64,000 nucleotides of DNA, taken from assembly GCF_032678705.1 (NCBI RefSeq), contig NZ_JAVTSS010000002.1:1488001-1552000 (forward strand). Direction: 5' to 3'. Made by a program: the position numbers and the translations under genes. This document shows, in pieces, positions 9,461-17,579 of this stretch (positions are counted from its first letter, which is position 1; each line of letters starts with the position of its first letter). Below the pieces are notes generated by a model. It searched no databases. It was not told the DNA's origin and saw only the letters and a program-made list of their open reading frames with translations. This stretch comes from Pedobacter frigiditerrae (GTDB taxonomy: Bacteria; Bacteroidota; Bacteroidia; Sphingobacteriales; Sphingobacteriaceae).

Positions 9461-10051
9461 ATGCGAGTAAGAGATGAAGAAAAAGTTCAGCTAGTAAAAC
9501 AAAAAGCACTTGAAAGCCTAGTTAAAGATGGTTTTGAAGGATTTAGCATGAATAAGCTGGCCAAAGCTTGTAGCATTTCTGTTGCCACACTTTACATCTA
9601 TTATAAAGACAAAGACGATTTAATCATCAGCCTTGCGCATGAAGAAGGTGAGAAAATGGCTACTGCGATGATAGAAAATTTCACGCCATCACTCTCATTT
9701 GAAGAAGGAATGCGCATTCAATGGTTAAATCGATATGCTTATGTTGTTGGAAATCCATTAGCTTACCAGTTTTTCGAGCAGCTGCGAACTTCAACCTATC
9801 AAGTTAAGTTCCTAGAAACCTTCATGAAAAAATTTAAGGTCGTTATTAGTGAGTTTATGCATAATGTAGTAGCCAGGGGCGAAATGAATCCTATGCCATT
9901 AGAGGTTTTTTGGTCTGTGGCTTATGCACCCTTATATTCATTGGTAAGGTTTGATAATGAAGGGCAAAGCGTGGGTGGTAAACCATTTAAAATGACTGAT
10001 GAAGTTTTATGGCAAACATTTGATTTAGTAATTAAAGCGTTAAAAAATTAA
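9461..10051 (+). CDS. TetR/AcrR family transcriptional regulator
   Basis: A 196-residue regulator. The N-terminal helix-turn-helix is clear: FSMNKLAKACSISVATLYIYYKDKDDLI at residues about 28-56, the standard TetR DNA-binding signature. The C-terminal part is the variable ligand-sensing domain, with no recognised ligand. It heads a three-gene unit (tetR, a 74-residue protein, MFS transporter) with gaps of 4 bp, so it probably represses the downstream efflux pump and releases on binding a drug or metabolite. A palindromic site lies just upstream. The regulated substrate is unknown. Confidence 0.9.
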   Translation: MRVRDEEKVQLVKQKALESLVKDGFEGFSMNKLAKACSISVATLYIYYKDKDDLIISLAHEEGEKMATAMIENFTPSLSFEEGMRIQWLNRYAYVVGNPLAYQFFEQLRTSTYQVKFLETFMKKFKVVISEFMHNVVARGEMNPMPLEVFWSVAYAPLYSLVRFDNEGQSVGGKPFKMTDEVLWQTFDLVIKALKN

Positions 10052-10055
10052 AAGT

Positions 10056-10280
10056 ATGGAAAACCTAGACCATATCTTATTGTTTAAAACTGATATCAAG
10101 ACTGAAGATTGTAAGGCGAAATTGCAATCTATTTTAGATAATCATTCAGCTATTTCTAAATGGAATGTTGCCTTAGATGATGAGGATTTTGTATTGAGAA
10201 TAGTTTCCGAATCGCTAAACCATCAACAAGTAATAGAACTTATAAAGACTCACGGCCACTTTTGCTGTGAATTAACTTAA
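10056..10280 (+). CDS. Small protein with HMA/ferredoxin-like fold pattern
   Basis: A 74-residue acidic protein. The pattern of a beta strand (HILLFKTDI), helix (TEDCKAKLQSILDNH), strand (ISKWNVALDD), strand (DFVLRIVSES) and helix (QQVIELIKTHG) resembles the heavy-metal-associated fold. The metal-binding CxxC in the first loop is absent; only one Cys (DC) is there, with two adjacent Cys near the C-terminus (HFCCEL). It sits between tetR and an MFS gene with 4-bp gaps, so it is part of that operon. It could be a ligand-sensing or accessory partner of the pump. Role unknown; the fold is inferred from pattern only. Confidence 0.6.
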   Translation: MENLDHILLFKTDIKTEDCKAKLQSILDNHSAISKWNVALDDEDFVLRIVSESLNHQQVIELIKTHGHFCCELT

Positions 10281-10284
10281 CTAA

Positions 10285-11550
10285 ATGAAATCAACACCAG
10301 AAGCTACGCCATTTACGGGCTATCAAAAATTAGCGATTTTCCTTTTGGCTATAACGCAGTTCACGGTAATATTAGATTTCATGGTGATGTCGCCATTAGG
10401 CGATATTTTAATGAAATCACTTTCCTTAAAACCTTCCGCTTTTGGGATAGCAGTTTCGGCTTATGCATTTAGTGCTGGTTTGTCTGGGTTGTTAACCGCA
10501 GGTTTTGCAGACCGTTTTGATCGAAAAAAACTGTTATTATTCTTTTACATTGGTTTTATTGCAGGTACTATTTTCTGCGGATTAGCGCATACGTACGTAG
10601 AACTAGTTGCAGCAAGAATTATAACAGGTTTATTTGGTGGCGTAATTGGTTCAATTTCTATGGCTATTATTACCGATATCTTTAGCCTACAACAACGAGG
10701 TAGGGTAATGGGCTTTTTGCAAATGGGCTTTGGCGCTAGTCAGGTTTTAGGTGTGCCAATTGGTTTATACCTAGCTAACATTTGGGGTTGGGAAGCTCCA
10801 TTTTGGATGATTGCCGGTTTGGCTATTATTATAGCGCTTGTCATTATGTTAAAGTTGAAACCTATAACTACTCACCTATTAGTGCAAAGGGATAGATCAG
10901 CATTTATGCACCTATGGCATACCGTTGCTAAGAAAAGACATAGAGTTGGTTTTACTTCTACAGCTTTGTTATCAATTGGTGGCTTTATGATGATGCCTTT
11001 CGGAAGTGCGTTTGCCATTAACAACCTAGGTGTTAGTAATGACCAATTGATAATGCTGTTAATGATTTCTGGGATAAGTTCATTGGTAATCATGCCGCTT
11101 ATCGGAAAATTAAGTGATAGCATTAGCAAGTTTAAAATATTTATGGTTGCCTCATTATGGATGATGATCATGTGTGTTATTTATACCAACTTAGCGATCA
11201 CTCCATTTTGGATTGTAGTTGGCCTTAATATTTTAATGATGATGGGCATCATGAGCAGAATGGTTCCTTCATCGGCATTAACCAGTGCCATTCCAGATTT
11301 AGAAGATAGAGGTGCGTTCATGAGTATCAATGCTTCGCTACAACAAATTGCTGGTGGTGTTGCTGCTGCGGTGTCTGGTTTAATTGTAGTGCAAGAAAGT
11401 AAGTTTAGTCCTTTAGAAAATTACAATGTTGTTGGTTATGTAATTGTTGTGATTACGCTTATTAGTATCTTCTTAATGTCTAGAGTGAGTAAATTGGTGT
11501 CTGAAAAAGAAGTTAAAGTTCATCCCACAGTTGTGGAAGAGTTGGGATAA
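10285..11550 (+). CDS. MFS transporter, DHA1/AraJ-type efflux pump
   Basis: A 421-residue integral membrane protein with about 12 hydrophobic segments. The first ends in GLLTAGFADRFDRKKLL, the conserved loop 2-3 motif (GxLaDrfgrkk) of the major facilitator superfamily. LQMGFGASQVLGVPIGLYLA is the motif-C type segment found in drug/H+ antiporters. It probably exports a small molecule across the inner membrane. It is the last gene of the tetR operon, 4 bp after the small HMA-like protein, and its expression is likely controlled by the TetR protein. Substrate unknown. Confidence 0.88.
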   Translation: MKSTPEATPFTGYQKLAIFLLAITQFTVILDFMVMSPLGDILMKSLSLKPSAFGIAVSAYAFSAGLSGLLTAGFADRFDRKKLLLFFYIGFIAGTIFCGLAHTYVELVAARIITGLFGGVIGSISMAIITDIFSLQQRGRVMGFLQMGFGASQVLGVPIGLYLANIWGWEAPFWMIAGLAIIIALVIMLKLKPITTHLLVQRDRSAFMHLWHTVAKKRHRVGFTSTALLSIGGFMMMPFGSAFAINNLGVSNDQLIMLLMISGISSLVIMPLIGKLSDSISKFKIFMVASLWMMIMCVIYTNLAITPFWIVVGLNILMMMGIMSRMVPSSALTSAIPDLEDRGAFMSINASLQQIAGGVAAAVSGLIVVQESKFSPLENYNVVGYVIVVITLISIFLMSRVSKLVSEKEVKVHPTVVEELG

Positions 11551-11577
11551 TTTTTTTAGTGAACTTGCTAGTAATTG

Positions 11578-11692
11578 TTTATCCCAGCGGGATAAAATAT
11601 CTGTAGGAAATCACAAAGCATACATTCGACCCCAGCTGGGGTCGCACACCATAATTGCATATTTAGCTATAGACATACGACCTCGCTGGTCT
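11578..11692. repeat. Array of three palindromes at about 50-bp spacing (REP-like)
   Basis: Three GC-rich palindromes stand in AT-rich DNA: TTTATCCC-AGC-GGGATAAA (11578-11596), the perfect 18-mer CGACCCCAGCTGGGGTCG (11627-11644) and a decayed copy CGACCTCGCTGGTC (11678-11691). They are joined by related linkers (ATATCTGTAG; TTTAGCTATAGAC). The 369-bp gap between the MFS and GH30 genes holds nothing else recognisable. The arrangement resembles REP/BIME-type elements. Confidence 0.7.
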
Positions 11693-11918
11693 TGAGCCTT
11701 TTTGATTTTAGAAAAGCCAGCAATTAATCAATTTAACAATAGAATAAGTGTGTTACTACCACTACAAAAACCCTACATATTTTATAAATACCCTCTTTAA
11801 GTGATTAGGCAAACCTTTGCGTAGAATTATACCAAGTAAAGGATGCCTAACTATTGGTTTGTGCCTTTAAAATGAAGAAATTGCATATCGATTTTATCGA
11901 ATCAAACTTCAAATACAA

Positions 11919-13373
11919 ATGAACAAATCTAATCAACTAGTGCTATTAGCTACTTTGTTATTAGCAAACGTTACGGCTTTTGCACAACAAAAACCAGTTT
12001 CTTATGCAAGCAAAAAAGTAACAGTTTATTCCACTGTTAAAGGTTCAGACAAGCCAATGTCGCAAACCGATATTTTAACTTTTAAAACTTTAAAGCAACC
12101 ATTGGAAACCCAAACTTTGGTATTTGTAGATCCAAATAGAAAGTTTCAAACTTTTATAGGAGTTGGTGGTGCAATTACGGATGCATCTGCAGAGGTTTTT
12201 GCAAAAATGCCAAAAGCTACTCAGCAAGAATTGCTAACCGCTTATTACGATAAAACAAAAGGAATTGGCTATACAATTGCTCGTACAAATATTAATAGTT
12301 GCGATTTTAGCAGCGATACCTATACCTATGTTGAGGATAATGATAAGGCTTTAAAAACCTTTAATATTGATCACGATCGCAAGTTTAAAATTCCATTAAT
12401 TAAACAAGCTACAGCAACTGCTGGAGGAAAAATAAACTTATTCGTAAGTCCTTGGAGCCCACCTGCGTGGATGAAGAGCAATAATAACATGCTAAAGGGA
12501 GGAACTTTACTGCCTGCCTATAACCAATCATGGGCTAATTATTATGTAAGGTTTATACAAGAATATGAAAAAGCTGGAATGCCAATTTGGGGCTTAACAG
12601 TACAAAATGAACCAATGGCAACCCAAAGATGGGAATCATGTCTTTATACTGCTGAAGAGGAGAGAGACTTCATCAAGAATTTTTTAGGTCCAACTTTGCA
12701 GAAAAACAATATGGCTAGCAAGAAATTAATTGCTTGGGACCATAACCGCGATTTAATTTATCAAAGAGCATCAACTTTGTTGGAAGACCCTTTGGCAGCT
12801 AAATACATTTGGGGTATTGGTTTTCACTGGTATGAAACATGGACTGGTAGCACTCAAAACTTCGAAAACTTAAAAAGAGTTAACGAAGCTTTCCCTACAA
12901 AACAGTTAATTTTCACTGAAGGTTGTGTAGAGAAATTTGGCTTTGATAGAATTAATGACTGGACCTTAGGCGAACGTTATGGACTTTCGATGATTAATGA
13001 TTTTAATGCTGGGACAACCACTTGGACAGATTGGAACATCCTTTTAGATGAAAACGGTGGACCAAATCATGTTGGTAATTTCTGTTTTGCCCCTATTCAC
13101 GCAGATTTAAGAACAGGCAAACTTTTGTATACTAACTCTTATTATTACATTGGCCACTTCTCTAAATTCATTAAGCCAGGGGCGAAAAGAATTATCAGTT
13201 CGCCTAGTCGTTCAATGTTAATTAGCACTGCGTTTCAAAATCCAGATGGTTCAATTGCAGTTGTGGTCATGAACAATACAGACCAAAAATTACCTTATCA
13301 ATTATGGATAAAAGGAAGTGCTGCCGAAACGGTGAGCCAACCTCATTCTATAAGTACTTTAATTATTAAATAA
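11919..13373 (+). CDS. Glycoside hydrolase family 30 (glucosylceramidase-like), secreted
   Basis: A 484-residue enzyme with a signal peptide ending VTAFAQ (residue 23). The family GH30 pattern is complete: FIGVGGAITDASAEVF near the barrel entrance, NLFVSPWSPPAWMKS, acid/base Glu231 in WGLTVQNEPM, and nucleophile Glu334 in LIFTEGC. The C-terminal beta-sandwich ends with GSIAVVVMNNTDQ and SISTLIIK. The enzyme is expected to hydrolyse beta-glucosides, beta-1,6-glucan or xylan with retention of configuration, in the periplasm or outside. Length is normal. It stands alone, preceded by a 369-bp gap with palindromes and followed by a hairpin. Exact substrate cannot be deduced. Confidence 0.92.
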   Translation: MNKSNQLVLLATLLLANVTAFAQQKPVSYASKKVTVYSTVKGSDKPMSQTDILTFKTLKQPLETQTLVFVDPNRKFQTFIGVGGAITDASAEVFAKMPKATQQELLTAYYDKTKGIGYTIARTNINSCDFSSDTYTYVEDNDKALKTFNIDHDRKFKIPLIKQATATAGGKINLFVSPWSPPAWMKSNNNMLKGGTLLPAYNQSWANYYVRFIQEYEKAGMPIWGLTVQNEPMATQRWESCLYTAEEERDFIKNFLGPTLQKNNMASKKLIAWDHNRDLIYQRASTLLEDPLAAKYIWGIGFHWYETWTGSTQNFENLKRVNEAFPTKQLIFTEGCVEKFGFDRINDWTLGERYGLSMINDFNAGTTTWTDWNILLDENGGPNHVGNFCFAPIHADLRTGKLLYTNSYYYIGHFSKFIKPGAKRIISSPSRSMLISTAFQNPDGSIAVVVMNNTDQKLPYQLWIKGSAAETVSQPHSISTLIIK

Positions 13374-13382
13374 ATTTTTAGC

Positions 13383-13430
13383 CACAGATTAGCAGATTTT
13401 AATCGGTTAATCTGTGATTATTTTTTTTTG
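13383..13430. terminator. Bidirectional hairpin terminator
   Basis: CACAGATTA (13383) pairs with TAATCTGTG (13408-13416), and a run of T follows from 13421. It separates the convergent GH30 and WD40-caspase genes and could end both transcripts. Confidence 0.75.
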
Positions 13431-13432
13431 AT

Positions 13433-16400
13433 TTACCAAACTTGCCAATTCAAGTTTTTGGTTTCGTTTCTTGTAGTGGGAATTTGTAAGCCTGCAGTTA
13501 ATTCAGCTACTCGTTTATTTACATATTTTTTAAGATCATTTACCGTTGCATGCGGATTTGCTTGCATGTATTCCAAAATGCTGTAACTAAATACACCATT
13601 TTTTAAATCATTTTTTTCTAATGCAAATTGAGTTCCTGCTGCGGCAGAAATTACAGTTGCTCCAGTACTTCTACCCACGTTTACAAATAATTGTTGCATG
13701 AGTTCTAGGCTAGATTTCATATTAGCTTTCTTATTGCCAGTATTTATTACTTTAACCCCTTTTCCCCCTTGAGTATTGTTTTTCGCTAAACTTTGTTCGG
13801 CATTATTTATTTTAAGCAACTCATCTTTGTCTAGCTCACCGCTATGGCAAGCGTCTATTAAAAGCAGTTTTTTGCGAGCTGGTATATTGTCTAACAAATC
13901 TTCTAAAACATCGTATGCTAAACCATTTTTTTCTGGTTTGTTAAAATCAACATCGTAGGTAGATAAAAAATAGTCAAAATCTTTATTTAATAAGCCATGG
14001 CCAGAATAGGTTATGATCACCCTGTCATTAATGTTACTTTGTTTGAGTTTTTCTTTTAAGGCGCTTACATTAGCGATAGTTACCTGTTGGTCAAATAGTG
14101 TGTCAATTAGGATGTTCTCGCCATATTTTAATTTCATTGCTTTAGCTAAATCACGCACATCTTTAACACTCCATTTTAAATTATTTTCTTTTTGTGCAAA
14201 ATCATTGATCCCAATGCCTATAAAATAGAGTTTCTCTGAACTAATCTTTTCTGGAGCATACCTAACTAATATTGGAACTCTATAACTTTCTGTGCCGTTT
14301 TCGTTTGTTATTGAAGCGTCAATCTGATTGTTTCCATCACTAAGTTTAATGGTAATTGTGGTGTCTAGAACCTGAATTTTTTTAGATTTTAAACTAATGC
14401 CTTTTAAACCATAAAGTGGAGTTTCATTTACCCAAACATTAAAACGATCAATTTTATTTGCCGAATCACTAGCTTTAACATGAATGGAAATTAGGTTTTC
14501 CTTTTGCTCAAAGGCAAGCTTGTCTCTATTTACAATGGTTAATGTTGGTAAGGCGAAATTTGCTCTAAAAGCACCGGTATCTATGCCCAGCTTTTTAATT
14601 CTTTTTAGATAAGCTTTATGAAAGGCTGTAATTAATGAGGTATCAGCACTTCCCATTTCTTGTAATACTTTGTCTGGCCTGTTGTATTTTACATCTAGTT
14701 GATCAAAATTAATTGGCTGTAAGTCTTTACTTACATAATGCAAAAGTTTGGATGCCCCAGGAGAAGATTTATAATAGCCATAATTAACTTTATTTAAAAA
14801 ATCTGCCTCACCTACAGGGAAAAACGTACTGATATTTTTTCCCGTTAGGCTATTCCATATTTTAACTGTTTGATCTTCGGCAGAAGAAATAATAGTATTT
14901 TCTTTTGGACCAAATTTTACTACATAAACATAACTGGTATGACCTGTAAAATTATTAATAACTTCCCCCGTTTCAGCATTCCATAATCTTATTTCTCCTC
15001 CAGATGAGCCAGCTAATAACTGTTTAGTTTTATAATCATAAGCAAAAGAAGAAGCATATTTCTTTTGCCAACTGTAATTCATCAGTAGTTTGCCAGTCAC
15101 TAAATCCCATCTCTTAATTTCATCGCTACCATAACTAAAAAATGTAGTTGTTTCATCAGCTAACATTAAATTTGAAGTAGAAGTTTTATGGGCATCAATC
15201 GAGTGTATCAATGTTCCGTCAATACCATTAAAAACATTAATTTTTGGGCCAAAAGAAGAGCTAATAATAATATATTTCCAATCTGAGCTCACTGCTATTT
15301 TCCCGACTTCCCTTTTAGCACCAGGTAATTCTGCAATTAATCTTTTAGTTTCTAAATTCCATAATTTTGCATTTTCTTGATAGAATTCTGCAGTTAAAAA
15401 TCTTTTGTTGTCGGCACTAATTTTCCAATAGCGGATGGATTCTTTAACCCCAGCTAAATTCATTACTAAGGCTCCAGTACTGATATCCCAGATCTTAGCA
15501 TTACCCTTATCTGATGTTAAAAACCAGTTTTTGTGGCCAATAAAAGCAAAGTTGTGAAAGAATTTTCCGCTCATATTGTTAATTGTAGCTATTTCATTGC
15601 CAGTTGCCAACTCCCATATCATTGCATTTGATTCATTATCGATGCAAAGCAATAGCTTATTGTCTGGCGTAATTAGCAAATGATTAATGGTAACTTTATT
15701 TTTTCTATCTATTTGTCTAACCAGTTCGCCAGTGTTGCTATCCCAAATATTGATTAAGTTTTCAGAAGCAGCGGCGGTAACTAATTTGGTTTCATCTGGC
15801 GTAAATGCCCAACGATTTTGATAACCACTGTATTTTTTATCTAGTGTAGAAATTAACGTGCCTTTGCGCAAATCCCAAATCTCATTGGTTTTCGAATCTT
15901 TATAACGTACCAATGCTTTAAGGTAGCTTTTGCCATAAATTATTCGCTCAATATCGTTTTGAGCATACATTTGACCACCAAGCATGTCTCCATTTTCAAT
16001 ATCCCATATTCTGGTAAATGTTTGTGTTGCATTATCTGTAATTAATGTTTTTTGATCGTCCAAAAACTCAATTTTTTCAATAGCATTTGTAGTAGCTCCC
16101 TTAAGTTGGGTAATCAAGGTATTTTTTTCCAAATCCCAAACTTGGGCTAAATTGCCCATTGGTGTAATTAGTCTTTTTCCATCAGGACTCATCGCTATAG
16201 TTAATACCCCATTCCCATCGCCTTTAAAATCAAAAAGCAATTTCCCTGTTTTCAAATCCCAAAACTTGGTATTAGTAGAGCCTGTTCCAACAATTAGTTT
16301 TGAATCATCTTGTGTAAATTGAGCCACCCTAGCTCCTCCGTAATGCCCTTTTAAAGTTTGTAAAAGTTTACCAGTTTGCACCTCCCATATCTTTACTTCG

Positions 16401-17362
16401 TCTGTGCTCGATCCCGAAGCAATTATTTTTCCATCATGACTAAAAGTGGCAAATCTAGGTTCATCTTTATCATTGCTAAGCGTTTCAATTAAGTTACCTG
16501 TATTTGCATCCCATAATTTGATGTTTTTATGGTCAAAGCCATTTACTCTAGTTACAAATACATTACCGGTTACATTAAAATAAGCTTCTTCCAGTTTGTC
16601 ATTTAAGTTAAGTGTATAAAGCAGTTTTCCTGTTTTTGCATCCCACATTTTCGAAGTATGATCATAAGAAGAGGATAGGATTTTTGATTGATCTGGACTA
16701 AAGGTTATATCCGCTACTATATCTGTATGGCCATCTAAAGTAAATAAAGGCACTTTTTTTAGTAAATCCCAAATGATGATGCTCCGTGCATCTGCGGTTA
16801 CAATCTGTTTCCCATCCTGACTAAAAATAGCTTTAAAAACTAAAGTGTTAACTGTTAAACTATCTAGTAAAGTTCCATTGTTGGGGTCCCAAATCTTCAC
16901 CAATCCATCGTAAGATGTAGTAAGAATTTTCTGCTTGTCTGGGCTAAATTCAGCATATCTAATGCTTTTTGTATGTGTTAAACGAGTTATTAGCTCGCCC
17001 GTTTTTCCATTCCATAATGGAATGCTTGTCCCATCTGCGTATTTTAGCATTCCTAAAATTCTTGTGCCGTTTGCATTGAAAAGAACATCATCTAATCCTA
17101 TATTTTCGTTAGTTAGATCCGCCAATCGATAACCTGTTTCAATATCCCATAAGATTGTTTTTTTATCTTCTCCAACAGTGATTGCTTTTTTCCCTTCTGG
17201 ACTAATTTTAATTGATTTTAAATAACTTGTATGACCAATAGGCAACATTAGTTTTGGTTCTTGCGCTTTTGATACAAGAGATAAAAGGAAAAAGAAGTAT
17301 GTAAAAAAGTATCCTATTTTTGGTAAAGAGCTTTTAGAGACTGAAAATTTAGGAATCACCAT
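13433..17362 (-). CDS. WD40 repeat protein with C-terminal caspase (peptidase C14) domain, exported
   Basis: The ATG at 17362 is preferred to a TTG at 17410 because a signal peptide follows (FFTYFFFLLSLVSKAQ). The 1309-residue product has many WD40 units from residue 35 to about 860, each with a variant of SPDGKKILTTSYDGLVKIWD, enough for two propellers. After a linker with a beta-sandwich-like section (ISIHVKASDSANKIDRFNVWVN), residues about 1045-1300 form a caspase-like domain: His1122 in YSGHG and Cys1172 in DACHSG give an intact catalytic pair. Such fusions are known as prokaryotic metacaspase/caspase homologues. The signal peptide places it outside the cytoplasm, so it may process secreted proteins or sense envelope damage. 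Substrate unknown. Confidence 0.88.
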   Translation of the reverse strand: MVIPKFSVSKSSLPKIGYFFTYFFFLLSLVSKAQEPKLMLPIGHTSYLKSIKISPEGKKAITVGEDKKTILWDIETGYRLADLTNENIGLDDVLFNANGTRILGMLKYADGTSIPLWNGKTGELITRLTHTKSIRYAEFSPDKQKILTTSYDGLVKIWDPNNGTLLDSLTVNTLVFKAIFSQDGKQIVTADARSIIIWDLLKKVPLFTLDGHTDIVADITFSPDQSKILSSSYDHTSKMWDAKTGKLLYTLNLNDKLEEAYFNVTGNVFVTRVNGFDHKNIKLWDANTGNLIETLSNDKDEPRFATFSHDGKIIASGSSTDEVKIWEVQTGKLLQTLKGHYGGARVAQFTQDDSKLIVGTGSTNTKFWDLKTGKLLFDFKGDGNGVLTIAMSPDGKRLITPMGNLAQVWDLEKNTLITQLKGATTNAIEKIEFLDDQKTLITDNATQTFTRIWDIENGDMLGGQMYAQNDIERIIYGKSYLKALVRYKDSKTNEIWDLRKGTLISTLDKKYSGYQNRWAFTPDETKLVTAAASENLINIWDSNTGELVRQIDRKNKVTINHLLITPDNKLLLCIDNESNAMIWELATGNEIATINNMSGKFFHNFAFIGHKNWFLTSDKGNAKIWDISTGALVMNLAGVKESIRYWKISADNKRFLTAEFYQENAKLWNLETKRLIAELPGAKREVGKIAVSSDWKYIIISSSFGPKINVFNGIDGTLIHSIDAHKTSTSNLMLADETTTFFSYGSDEIKRWDLVTGKLLMNYSWQKKYASSFAYDYKTKQLLAGSSGGEIRLWNAETGEVINNFTGHTSYVYVVKFGPKENTIISSAEDQTVKIWNSLTGKNISTFFPVGEADFLNKVNYGYYKSSPGASKLLHYVSKDLQPINFDQLDVKYNRPDKVLQEMGSADTSLITAFHKAYLKRIKKLGIDTGAFRANFALPTLTIVNRDKLAFEQKENLISIHVKASDSANKIDRFNVWVNETPLYGLKGISLKSKKIQVLDTTITIKLSDGNNQIDASITNENGTESYRVPILVRYAPEKISSEKLYFIGIGINDFAQKENNLKWSVKDVRDLAKAMKLKYGENILIDTLFDQQVTIANVSALKEKLKQSNINDRVIITYSGHGLLNKDFDYFLSTYDVDFNKPEKNGLAYDVLEDLLDNIPARKKLLLIDACHSGELDKDELLKINNAEQSLAKNNTQGGKGVKVINTGNKKANMKSSLELMQQLFVNVGRSTGATVISAAAGTQFALEKNDLKNGVFSYSILEYMQANPHATVNDLKKYVNKRVAELTAGLQIPTTRNETKNLNWQVW

Positions 17363-17579
17363 AATTGAAATAATACTGTTCAATTTACCTCCAAATTTTA
17401 GTTTAACCAATACCTAATAAGTGGTATATTTTTTGAAGGAATAGTAGGGTTTCTGTGAAGTTAACTTGTAGTATAAAAGGTCTTTAGTTTTAATTAAAAC
17501 TTGTTATGATTAAATTTTTTACAATCAATTAATCCTTCTTACGTTTATCTTGTCATACAATTGTAATTGCCAAATAGTT

